Below, piece by piece: positions 13,501 through 23,788 of a stretch of DNA of 64,000 nt; position 1 is the first letter of the stretch; every line of letters begins with the position of its first letter. The DNA is from Diogma glabrata. Its lineage: Eukaryota; Arthropoda; Insecta; Diptera; Cylindrotomidae. The position numbers were made by a program, and so were the translations under genes. A model generated the notes under the pieces. The model had not been told where the DNA came from. It did not search any database and saw only the letters and a program-made list of their open reading frames with translations. The DNA lies in the NCBI GenBank assembly GCA_963693315.1, contig OY856187.1, forward strand, positions 114,282,437 through 114,346,436, read 5' to 3'.

Positions 13501-16034
13501 ATTTTTTCCTTTAATGAATGAACAGTATAGGCTTACGTAAAACTCTAAAAACATCAGCCAATAAACCAAAAGTCCATGCTCCCAAAATACATTGTAAAAT
13601 GCTACATATTGTAGCAGTTATTTGCAATTTCTTGCAATTCCTCAGGAGTCAGGACCTTTAGGTACTTAAACCACTAGAAAAATATCAGCTATTTATTTCG
13701 TTTAAATGAATTGAACTGATGTCAGTAGCAATAGCAATTCTATAAGTTTTTTTCTACTTTAGAAAAGTGACATCTTATCTGATAGCAGTTCAAGTGGCAC
13801 TCAAAAAGACCAAGGCTCTGTCGGCCTCTCCACTCCTTAAATACCTATAAAAATAGAATGTTTCAAGCGCCTCTTAATCCATACATACAGTTGTCGTTAG
13901 TTTATACAGTTTAATTTTCCTAGAAGCTTATGATAAATAATTTTGTAAAACTTTTTGAAATATACAAACTAATGTCACATCACAGTATATACAAACATTT
14001 TAAGCCTTTAACACGCATAAGCTGTTGTTTAACAAAAATGAGACTTAGATAATCCGTAACAATGACGACTTTAATTTTTCACAAATTCATATCGTTCACA
14101 ATTAATGTAATATGTAAGAAGAACAATCATATTCAAATCAGAATCAAATCAAATTTAAATTAGAAAATTGGAATTGGAACAGATGAAATCGTGTAGATAA
14201 TGTTTTTTCTTATACAAGCAATTTAAAAATAATGATTGACGAGGGAGCATAAGGCGAAATAAGCAATAAAAAAAATTATAAAATTAAAAATTGAATAGAG
14301 AATCCAGTGAAATGCAAGCAAGTTCCATCATTTTTGTTTGGTTTGTTTTGACTACTTTGTCTAGTTCTCACGGTCGTACTTCCCACTTTTGTTTTATAAA
14401 TTTAATTTATTTGTATAAATACAGATTTTGCAAATTGTATTGTATTTATTTTTAAATTTTGATAAAATTTAGTGTTGATATATTTTGTTTAGAATATCGA
14501 GTTTATCAATAAATGTTTAGTAAACGGAAATAATGTTTGTATTTATGAAAGTATTAATTCTTGATAACAGTTGGTATCAGGTTGGAAGAGAATTGTTGGT
14601 AACAATACTTGCAGTTCTATGGTTTATATATAAGATTATGCACAGCAATGCATTAAACTCGTGAAATCGCCATGATATTTCTTTTTGTCACCTATCTTTT
14701 CTTCGCATTCAATTCTTGCTTCAGTAATTCAGATAACTGGGAAATTTTTCCGGCTACGCTATCGGATTATTTAGCATTTTCAAGCCATGCTACTAAATCA
14801 CTTTTGTTTTCTGTTATATATTGTCCTTTTATAGCTTTGAAAATCTTTAGTTCGCTTAATTAAACCATTCTTACAACTTACTACTACCTCGCTATCACCG
14901 ATGCTGTTTTTCTCGTTTGAAGTTGGCTGCCTCAATTCAAAACACGTATTTCCTTAACTTTCTTCAAATTCTATCACTGACAATTAAGCAATATACCAAA
15001 ATTTATTAAGCAAAATTACGTAGTATTACTTTACTGCAATCCTTCACCGATATTATTTCAAAAACGCCTTATAAACTAAAATAACATATATTCGATAGTT
15101 ATTTGCGAAGAAGTAAGAATGCTATGAAAATAATCATTTTGACATTTAATTACCCGTTGAAAAAGAGAAAAGAAAAAATCTTTTAGGTATCATATTAATC
15201 ACAAGAGTATTTTGTATATTCGTACTGATAAACCAAAATCTAAATCCTTTTTATACCCAGTAATTTAATCTATTTTCCACATTTTGAATCTAATGCACTA
15301 TAATAAATAACAGAAAATGTTCTTCATGTTAAATTGTTAAAATAATAAACAATAAAATTGGAAAAACCTTGCTTACGTTCAATGACCCCAAATTTTCATC
15401 ATCACAGAAAATATATATATCTCTGACGAATGTGAAAATAAGAACAAAAAATTATATTCAAATCTAAATTTTATCTCTACCGTCATCATCATCATAATTT
15501 TTCTAAGTATCAATAAAATCATCGATTTATTTAAACAAAATAAATGTATACATAATAAAGTTGTACAGTAATTTTCGATGAAGTTTTTGGAAAATTTTGC
15601 AAATTTTTATTGTTATAAGCCTGAGATCTATCTCTAGTCATATTTATATCTTTAACAGTTTTGTAAGGTTAGGTTCCGGTAGCAAAATTTTGAAATTCTA
15701 CTGTTACTCTAGTACCAGTGATTTTGGTGGTGTAATAGAGAAGACACAGAAAGTATACTAATTAAACCAAATGGTACTGCACATCTATATGTATTTTTTA
15801 ACCAATTATGTTACAAAATGTAGGAAATGCAGACAGTTAGTCTAATTGCTTCAAGTAGCGATTTACACTTTCTGTATAGATGTAAAAAATGGCTAGTTCA
15901 AGGCAGCAAGAAGAGCTTTAAATTCTACATCTTACTATGTCTATATAATTGTTATGGGTAAAAACAGTTGTCGGGTCTGTTGCTGGTGTACCTCAATTGT
16001 TATAAGGACGGAGGTCACTTTTTCTTGATGCTGA
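13501..16034. other. AT-rich stretch without recognisable features
   Basis: No domain-bearing frame, RNA gene or convincing TIR pair. A 63-codon open frame at 14672-14863 shows no recognisable motif and is probably chance. Confidence 0.45.
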
Positions 16035-16160
16035 ATTTCTGTAGCTGAAGAGGTGAAGTGATCAGTTTTTTTTATCACTCCACAGTACAAATGTGATTTT
16101 TAACTGTATGAGAACTTTGCGATAACATTTTTATCACTTCACCACCTCACCGTCACAGTA
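16035..16160. repeat. Small hairpin / MITE-like repeat
   Basis: Inverted arms 'gaagaggtgaagtgat' at about 16046 and 'atcacttcaccacctcacc' at about 16132-16151 flank some 70 bases. No target duplication could be settled. Confidence 0.4.
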
Positions 16161-17629
16161 CTTACAGTAAATTAATAATTTTGAATTTACAGTAAAAATA
16201 AAATGGTCAACATGGTATCTGGTTAAAAAATACGGAACATCAAAATATCAGCAAACCGAATTTTCCCAAATTCTTAACCGGTGTTATGTAAAACTGAATC
16301 AGTTTGGTGACATGAATGTTTGACTTTTTTATGGTTATTTAATTCTCTTATTTTAAAAAAGTTTAAATAATGCAAGGTTTGACTACGAAAAATTATTTGT
16401 TGGTATAGTTATGCACCTTTTTTGTACGATTTCCAACATTTACATTCAATAACTATTATTTAATATTTAAACTATTGTAATATTTCCGAGAGGGATATTT
16501 CCGAATAAAGATCTTACAATTTAACTTTATCTGAGCATTTTTTGCACTCCTTAAAATTGTATTCACACGTCAATTTTTTTTAAATTATTTCTCACTCCTA
16601 AAAGTGAAAATATTTGCAACTTTTTCACTCCTGCACAAAAAGAACTCCAACTACACAAGGAGAAAGTTGGTACTTTATTTTTGAAACGTGAAAATTATTA
16701 GTTTTAAAATGAAAATAAAGTGTGTGAGCAGCTAAAAGAATAAATTTATTTCGATTTAGGAGTAAAACAAGAGTTTGTTATTTTATTTATGTACTAGAAG
16801 GTACCGCAAGGCGATGCCCGTGCTTCCCAGATAAAGTGGTTGAAAACTGTTTTTTTTTTGTGTAAATTCTCTTATAGTTTTTTTTAATGTGTCATTTCAT
16901 TTAACTTATTTTATTAGTATAGTATATATATAAAAAGTTTGAAAAAAATGTAATAGTATCATTTTATAGTCAGCAAAACCCTTTAAGTAAATGTCTAAAG
17001 CTATAGATAAATTTACATATTAAATGTATGTTAAAAATAAAACACATTGACAGACAAATAATAAATAAATAATTTTTATAAATATAGATGACAAAAGATT
17101 AAGGTTAGAAAAAAGTTAAAATTTTATTCCAAAGATTTAATTCAAATAATTCAATGTGTCACGAACAATTAGGTGAGCGTAAATATATTTGTTTATTGGA
17201 TGTCACAATAGTCAATTACTTACTCCGAAACCACCACGCGTCATACAAAATAGGTACACTGGTTCATTGGTACTGGATTAGCGTCCTACTTCATGTAGAC
17301 CTATAATCATTTATCAATCCAGAAACTTTGCTGTTCTGAAGAGGGTCGTATTGCAAATTGCAAATATATTTTATCGATTGTCTGCAATACTCTATTACAT
17401 TGATGCATACGCCGGTTAAAGAATACCACCAGTTTTAGTGAATATTTTCGTTTAATGGGTTTTATCGCATTATGGTTATTGTCTTATTTCGACATTCCTT
17501 CCAACAATTTAAAACAAAAATTTAAAAAAATAATAATAAGACTAATTTCATTTGTAAATTCAGACTTTTATATATTGTTATTAAAACTGTCAAATCACAA
17601 CATTTGTTAACATATTTGCATATATTTTA
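16161..17629. other. AT-rich stretch, possible LINE end
   Basis: No gene seen. Near 16790-16835 the text 'ctagaaggtaccgcaaggc' followed by 'gatgcccgtgcttccc' is unusually GC-rich and resembles terminal sequence of insect non-LTR elements. I could not place it in a named family. Confidence 0.3.
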
Positions 17630-18272
17630 TAGACCTCCTCCGCATGGAGGGATCAGCTTTTATTGATTTGTTAATTCTTTTTATTTTTGATCCACGGGTG
17701 TGAAAACCCCATGTACTCCAGTCCCTGCTATTGCCATATGAGTTAACGTGAGGTATCACATACCACTGGCAATAGTAGTGAGATATCACTAGCCAAAGTG
17801 ATATCTTAAGGGTGCTGGCGGATGAACTGTATTCAGTCAACGCTGGCACCCTCAATCTCAGCAATGGCATACTCCTTGATAGTAACTCTATATCTGGGCT
17901 ATAATCATTGAGGAAGATAGTGCGACACATAATCAAAGATTATGCCACTAGCTGGATTATTGGCAACCCCATTTTAGTTTTGTTCCTGCCAATTTTTAAA
18001 ACAAATTTGCTTTTTATCTCTTATTTTATTTTTAGTTTCTCTACCCTATCATGAAATATTGGCTTATGTCATATTTTATATGTGATAGGATTTATCGTTT
18101 AGTTATCCATTATTTAACAAAAAATATAAAAAACAGAAAAAAGAAAGATTTGCGTCCATTAACATCCTTAGAACGCATGTTGTTGTGGGACCTTGGTCTT
18201 AAAAGGTGTTAATGTGTGTTGTGACACATACTGTAATACCTACTACATAACACATTTCGTTAAAAAAAAAAA
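17630..18272 (+). repeat. R-family retroposon copy, best preserved
   Basis: Reference copy of the R family in this window, about 640 bp, ending in a poly-A-like tract near 18258-18270. It has no coding frame in the sense direction. The last 120 bases ('gaacgcatgttgttgtggga', 'ccttggtcttaaaaggtg', 'gtgttgtgacacata', 'cataacacatttcgttaaaa') closely match the 3' tail of the coding LINE inside the Helitron at 31952-32080. The body does not match that LINE. This is the arrangement expected of a nonautonomous retroposon using a LINE's machinery. A LINE subfamily with a long 3' UTR is the alternative. Confidence 0.7.
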
Positions 18273-19438
18273 TAACAATAATAGTTTCGAAAGTAATGGA
18301 AAAGCATATTTCACTCAATAAGTAAAACACTTTAAGCCTGTAGCTTTGATATTGTTCATAATCTTTTTCTTCGGTACTAAGGTTCGTATGCAAATTCTTG
18401 GTTCATCAATGTTTCTAAGAAGAGGAAAAGAAACGTCAATTTCCAATTTTTGGAACATATGATGACAGTTCTGCTAATGCAAGCAGGTTTGTTTAATCAT
18501 ATATAAGCAATGCTTATATGTATTGTATTGGTGCTAATGTCTAGAAATATGTACATATTTTATATAACTGCAAACCATAAGAACATATTTGCTGTAAATT
18601 AGAAATATTTGTTAAACAATAATGTGTTGGATTTCAATGCACATAATTTTCATATAAATGTACATATTTGTTTGTCACATTATACATTAACTATTCATTT
18701 TAATGATAATTCCGAAAAAGAAAAATAAATTGATCAAAGATAACTAAGCGAAAAATTTGAAATTTGAATAAAAATCCAAGTATAAAATATAATCAACATT
18801 TAGGCAAACCCTTAAGAAAATTAAAATTATTAATTAAAAAAAACTAAATTAAGATAATTACAAATTGCATTAGTACATATCAATTGCCTTATCCTGACAT
18901 AATTTCATCCTCCTTTGTGCTCCAGATTTCTATGGAGAGTGAGCGCACGCAGACAGACAAACACTTTGTTTTATTATTATAAAAAAAAAGATGTGGGATT
19001 GTTAAATATTTTTAAAATTACTCTCACTTAGAAAAATGAAGTAAAGAAGTTGCGAAGAGTTTTAAACTCTGAAATAATATACAAAAAATGATATATTGAT
19101 GCCAAAAATCATAATGAAAAAAAAAATTGAAGAACATAATATGTTAAACATTATGAGAAAAAAATTAATATAAGCTTGACAAAATATACGTTTAAATATT
19201 GTGGTAACATTTTATAAATTCTTGACAACTTTGTTTGATTTTAATTTTTAATTCTTGACAACTTTACTTATTCATAAAAAAAAATATATTTTAAATGTTT
19301 ATAACAACACTGTATTCCATCATTAGAAATCATTAACAATTAGAAATATTATCTAGATTAGAAATTTTATTTAATTATTAAAAAATTTTATTTTATTTAA
19401 TTAAATTTAAAATTAAATTAAATTTATTTTTTAATTAA
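18273..19438. other. AT-rich stretch, possible LINE tail
   Basis: No gene is seen. At about 18935-18992 the text 'gagagtgagcgcacgcagac', 'agacaaacactttg' and 'ttattattataaaaaaaaa' resembles the 3' end of RTE-like LINEs, which often carry repeated ACAGACA and end in short AT repeats. From about 19370 the sequence is nearly pure A and T. Confidence 0.35.
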
Positions 19439-21998
19439 ATTTTATTTAATTTTTTTATTTTATTAGAAATTTTATCTAGATTACATCCAACAGAATTTGA
19501 TGTAATTGATATTTATCTTAGAAATGAAGTAAATGAAATTGCACATCAACAATATGTACTACAAAAGAAGAAATTGGAACATCTTTTGAACATTAATTTT
19601 CCTGAGACAATACCTCAAGAAACATCTCATGAGTTTTTCAAAAAAATTGAAAATTTATCATCAATTAATTTTACAACAGAAGAAACAAATTTGTTGAATA
19701 AAGGACTTAATTTTGCACCAGTTAACAATACTTTTTCCAACAACTTATTTAAAGTGGCTGTTGATGTGGAAGTCGCTTTATCAGGAAGTTTTAACTGTTC
19801 CATTAACAAAAATAACTTAAAAGCTATTTGTGCCGAAGAAATTAGACAAGAAAAAAACCAAAATTTAAGTATAAGCCATTTAGATTTTAATAATTTTAAA
19901 AATTTAAATTTGGTTAAATCAATCAAATCCAAACTTCTTTTAAATGACTGTATTCTTTCTAAAGCTGATAAGGGAAATACCATCACAATTTTGCCAAAAT
20001 CATCATATATCCAAAAAATTAATGACTTCTTATTTGATAGCAATGCAGAAATTCTTCGAACCGACCCTACAAATAAATTTAAACTTTCTGTTACAAATTG
20101 TCTTTCTTCATGTATTAATTTAATACCACCTTCGACATCATTTCAATTTAAACAAATGAATCCATTTGCACCTGTCCTTTACGGACTACCAAAATTACAC
20201 AAACCAAACATACCAATTAGGCCAATCGTTTCATATTGTAGTGCTCTTGCCTACAAACTTTGTAAAAAGTTTCAAAAAATTTTCATTGAAAAAACTGGGT
20301 TTGTTTCTAAATATTCCGTTAAAAATTCTTTAGATCTCATTAATAAAATTAAAAATGTTGTAGTTCCTCTAAATTCTAAATTAATATCATTTGACGTATC
20401 AAGTTTGTTTACATCAATTCCATTAAATGTACTAAATGACATTGTACTTCAAATTATAAACTTAAATGTATTATCTGCCGATATTAGAAATGAGTTAATC
20501 CTTATATATAAGACTTGCGTAGAACAAAATTATTTCACTTTCGAAAACAAATTTTTTAAATTCACTGACGGACTCCCTATGGGCTCGCCTTTATCACCCT
20601 TACTTTCCGAAAAAATTTTTATGGATTGGTTTGAACAACAATTCCTAGATGCTAATTTACAAGAAGCAAATAACATTTTATTTTGGTATCGTTACGTAGA
20701 CGATATTCTTTGCCTTTGGACCGGTACAGAAAGACAGTTAGACAATTTTCTTATTTTACTTAATGGAAAACATCCCCCAATTAAATTTACCATTGAAAAA
20801 GAGATTGATAAAACTTTAAATTTTCTAGATGTTAAAATTAAACACATTACAACTAATTTTGAATTTGACATTTATCGTAAGCCTACATGTACTGATATTT
20901 TAATACATTCTTCTTCAAATCATTCTTTTAATGCGAAAAATTCCGCAATCTTTTCGCTCGTTGAGAGACTTGTTAAAACACCACTTTCTGACCAAAATTT
21001 TCAAAAAGTACTAAATTTAATTTTATTAATTGCTAAAAACAACGGTTTCGAATCAAAATTAGTTCACAAAATTCTTCAACTTAAATTAAAACGCATTGCT
21101 TACAACTTTATTTATCCAAATTCACTACAAGATACTAAACATTGGCGCAAAATTTATTATTCAGGTAATTTAAGTCAGAGACTAGGTAATACATTATCTA
21201 AATATACAAATTTAAGCTGTGCATTTTACAATAATTTCAACTTGCATAATTTATTAGTTAACAATAAACTTAAACGAAATTTAAATTTGAAATCTGGGGT
21301 TTACCAACTTAGTTGTGAAGATTGTACTGCTATATATATAGGTCAAACTGGTCGTAATTTTAAACAGCGATGCTCAGAACATTTAAGAGCATTAAGATTA
21401 GGACATACAAGTTCAACTTTCTCGAACCATTTAATTAACGAAAACCATAATAGCTGTTTTCTTAATAACAAAAATCTAAAAATTCATCATGTTGAAACTA
21501 AGGGCCCTAAACTTGATATTCTTGAATCGTTTGAAATTCGTAAAGCTCTTTATTTAAATAAAAATTTATTAAATTTACAAACAGATGTCATTTATTCGCC
21601 TTTAACCAACCCAGATATATTTATTTAACACAACTTTCCAAATTTGTTTTCAAATTTTTCTAAATTGTGATGTTATTTCCATTTGTCGGATGCGAAGATG
21701 CAGTCATTACTTCATATCTAAGAGACGAACAATAATTTTTTAAAATGTTATTTCTTTGAATTTACTATTATTTAAATTTAAATATTGTTTTGTATTCATT
21801 TTTGATCTAGTTTCATTTTTAAATTGATTTTATTTGTATATAAATGTCATGTTTTATTATTTTTTCTTTATAATAATTTTTAAGCTCTTGAAAATGGTAT
21901 AAAAACCGAAACCGGTTGAGCGAATTTTAATTTTATTTATTTATTATAATATAAATAAAGTTTAATTCAAAAAATTAATTTGCGAAAAACAACAAGTG
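19439..21998 (+). mobile_element. Penelope-like element, 5'-truncated
   Basis: The element comprises one long open frame and a 3' region of about 370 bases. That region carries 'ccgaaaccggttgagc' near 21907-21922 and AATAAA-like signals near 21950-21960. No second copy, long repeat or pLTR is visible upstream. The AT-only sequence before 19460 repeats the 'tagaaat.ttatctagatta' motif found at 19340 and 19465, perhaps a microhomology junction. The 3' limit is approximate. Confidence 0.8.
19463..21628 (+). CDS. Penelope-like reverse transcriptase with GIY-YIG endonuclease
   Basis: The frame is open from a stop at 19436, with no early ATG, so the true N-terminus is missing or lost. Residues here are counted from the TTG at 19574. 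Reverse transcriptase motifs are in order: motif A FDVSSLFTSIP at about 273, motif B DGLPMGSPLSPLLSE at about 335, and the catalytic YVDD at 374-377 (20693-20704). The C-terminus holds a GIY-YIG nuclease with GVY at 575-577, CxxC at 581-584, YIG at 588-590, Arg599 and a Glu in ILESFEI near 651-654. RT joined to C-terminal GIY-YIG defines Penelope-like elements, which prime reverse transcription at nicked DNA. No internal stop or frameshift is present over 684 codons, so the copy is probably young. Families usually have about 100 more N-terminal residues. Confidence 0.93.
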   Translation, partial: LEILSRLHPTEFDVIDIYLRNEVNEIAHQQYVLQKKKLEHLLNINFPETIPQETSHEFFKKIENLSSINFTTEETNLLNKGLNFAPVNNTFSNNLFKVAVDVEVALSGSFNCSINKNNLKAICAEEIRQEKNQNLSISHLDFNNFKNLNLVKSIKSKLLLNDCILSKADKGNTITILPKSSYIQKINDFLFDSNAEILRTDPTNKFKLSVTNCLSSCINLIPPSTSFQFKQMNPFAPVLYGLPKLHKPNIPIRPIVSYCSALAYKLCKKFQKIFIEKTGFVSKYSVKNSLDLINKIKNVVVPLNSKLISFDVSSLFTSIPLNVLNDIVLQIINLNVLSADIRNELILIYKTCVEQNYFTFENKFFKFTDGLPMGSPLSPLLSEKIFMDWFEQQFLDANLQEANNILFWYRYVDDILCLWTGTERQLDNFLILLNGKHPPIKFTIEKEIDKTLNFLDVKIKHITTNFEFDIYRKPTCTDILIHSSSNHSFNAKNSAIFSLVERLVKTPLSDQNFQKVLNLILLIAKNNGFESKLVHKILQLKLKRIAYNFIYPNSLQDTKHWRKIYYSGNLSQRLGNTLSKYTNLSCAFYNNFNLHNLLVNNKLKRNLNLKSGVYQLSCEDCTAIYIGQTGRNFKQRCSEHLRALRLGHTSSTFSNHLINENHNSCFLNNKNLKIHHVETKGPKLDILESFEIRKALYLNKNLLNLQTDVIYSPLTNPDIFI

Positions 21999-22303
21999 TT
22001 TTATTATTAAAATAAATTTATTATTAGAAATATGAATATGTATATGACGATAACTTTACAAAAGTTATATCAAAGTTTCAGTGTTACAATATGATTTGTT
22101 ATTTTGTTGTTGTCGGCATTAGTTTTGAGAAAAGCAATAAAAAAATTGTAGTAGTTTAACAAATTTTAGTGCCCATAATGACTCTTATTTTTCCGACCTG
22201 ATGGGTGGTTGGATGTTTTTTGTAGTTACCTTTAGTTAACTATTTAAAAAAGAAATATAGTCAAACTAACATAAAGTAAGATTTGTATGTCGATGTGATA
22301 TAT
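21999..22303. other. No recognisable feature
   Basis: Short AT-rich interval between the Penelope-like element and the E1 repeat. Nothing identifiable. Confidence 0.4.
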
Positions 22304-22850
22304 AAAATTTTTTTTTTCGGCAAACGGCTGTAAAGTTTAACTTTACTGCCGCTAGGGAGTTAGCTAAAGTCTTACTTTTTAGCCTGACAGCAAAAGTAAC
22401 GTCTAGCGACAGTAAAAGTAACGCCATTTTTATTTTATATTACGGAGGCTGTAAAGTAGCATTTGTTATTTGTTAGTTTGTTATTTTTTCATACTTATTG
22501 TTTAACCATGACAACAAAATAACAACTATTTCAATTGTATTATGAAATTTTGAAATGGCTGCTTTGATAAAAAATTTTATTCATACAAATTTAAATGTTT
22601 TTTTCTCTTTTTTGGAAGTAATTATGACCATAAAAATTCATATTTATAAAAAGTTTTATGTATTAATTTCATATTTATAAAAAATTTAAACGTTTGCCGA
22701 AAAAATAGTGTATTTAATTCGGAGCTAAAGTGACTTTTTGTGTTTCGTCTATAATTGTCGGCCTCGCTGCGGTCGGCCGTCAAACTATAGACTCAACACA
22801 AAAAGTATCACTTTAGCTCCTAATTAAATAATGTACTATTATTCGCCTAT
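22304..22850. repeat. E-family element copy E1 with hairpin HP1
   Basis: The left end has 'tttttcggcaaacggctg' at about 22311. The inverted counterpart 'cgtttgccgaaaaaat' lies at 22690-22706, so the core behaves as a TIR element. It continues into hairpin HP1 (22706-22850), whose arms 'attcggagctaaagtgac' and 'agtatcactttagctcct' surround a GC-rich centre ('gtcggcctcgctgcggtc'). A second copy, E2, lies split at 29019-29302 and 36960-37083. The E1 sequence at 22658-22690 is uninterrupted exactly where the Helitron sits in E2. Confidence 0.7.
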
Positions 22851-23195
22851 ATATTAAAGTATTACTTTATTACTGTGATTTGCGGCTTTAAAGTATCACT
22901 TTTCAACTATTTATTTTGTCGTCATAGCGACGTCCAAAAAAGTAAAAATCATTTGTATTTGTTTAAATTCTATGAAAAATAATTTTTTTTATCAAAGCAA
23001 CCCGCAAATTCAAAATTTCATTATCCAATTAAAATAGTTGTTATCATTTGTTGTCATACAATTTGGAAAAAATAATAAATATTTTTTCAAGGGTTACTTG
23101 TTCCACATATTTTTATTTTAAAATTTATGAAAATTTATAATTTTAATTTAGAATAAACAACTTTTCTTAAAATATTTTGCTTGCGGCGAATAAAA
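22851..23195. repeat. M-family element copy M1
   Basis: Ends read ATTCGCC at 22851 and GGCGAAT at about 23185-23191, a short inverted pair. The inside matches 62318-62680 in reverse orientation and 60430-60600 in part. Shared blocks are 'tactttattactgtgattt', 'gacgtccaaaaaagtaaaa' and 'ttccaattaaaatagttgtt'-like text. Part of it also resembles the inside of E1, so E and M are related families. No coding capacity. Confidence 0.65.
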
Positions 23196-23330
23196 AATAG
23201 TATATGATGCACGGACGTAAGCTATTTTGGACTTAATGTGGGTGCAAATCTCGGCTAGCGCCTCGATTTGCAAACTCCACATCCGTCCAAAATCTTTAGC
23301 TTTACGTCCTAGCAACATAATGTACTATTA
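23196..23330. repeat. HP-family hairpin HP2
   Basis: Imperfect inverted repeat bounded by 'aatagtatatgatgc' and 'ataatgtactatt'. Arms contain 'ggacgtaagctattttgga' and 'tccaaaatctttagctttac'. The centre is GC-richer ('ctcggctagcgcctcgat'). The outer bases match the outer bases of HP1 and of 62234-62313. Confidence 0.6.
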
Positions 23331-23788
23331 TAAATATTAAAGCGAGAAAAAAATTTGACAAAAAAGTAGCAAAACAAAATGCCGAAAACTGGACAAATTT
23401 CTATACAATAAGCATTACCATAAAAAGGATTTGACAAGATGACAGAAGAGAAGTTTTAGAAGTGCGTGTCTACAAATAGATACTAATCATGGCACTGATG
23501 AGGAAGATTCGAATAGTCCAAATCACAAAATCAGTCCTGAATAGTCCCAATCACTAGTCCAAATCACAAAAAAAAGAAAAGTAGTTTTTATCTGTGATTA
23601 ATCCATTTTAATGAGAGTGACAATACGAACAGTATGATCTCAGATATAATTAGTGCATGCTAGTGATATTGAGTAATTTAACAACTAATTTTGACTTTGT
23701 GTTAATCGGTGACTAGTAGAACTTTGTTGATGATGAATTAGGGTATAATAATATTTTTCCTGCACTTTGAAAGAAAATATGAAATAGA
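23331..23788. other. No recognisable feature
   Basis: Unremarkable AT-rich DNA. A short local duplication of 'agtcc.aatcac' lies near 23515-23570. Confidence 0.4.

Noticed and set aside
17607..17936. 109-codon minus-strand frame, with a similar 72-codon frame at 25635-25853
   Set aside because: Both are antisense readings of the same R-family body. The similarity comes from the shared repeat and no known domain appears.
19627..20043. 138-codon minus-strand frame
   Set aside because: It lies opposite the Penelope-like coding frame and has no domain.
21629..22015. Possible hammerhead ribozyme in the Penelope-like 3' region
   Set aside because: Many Penelope-like elements carry one, but no CTGANGA core with a matching GAAA was found here.
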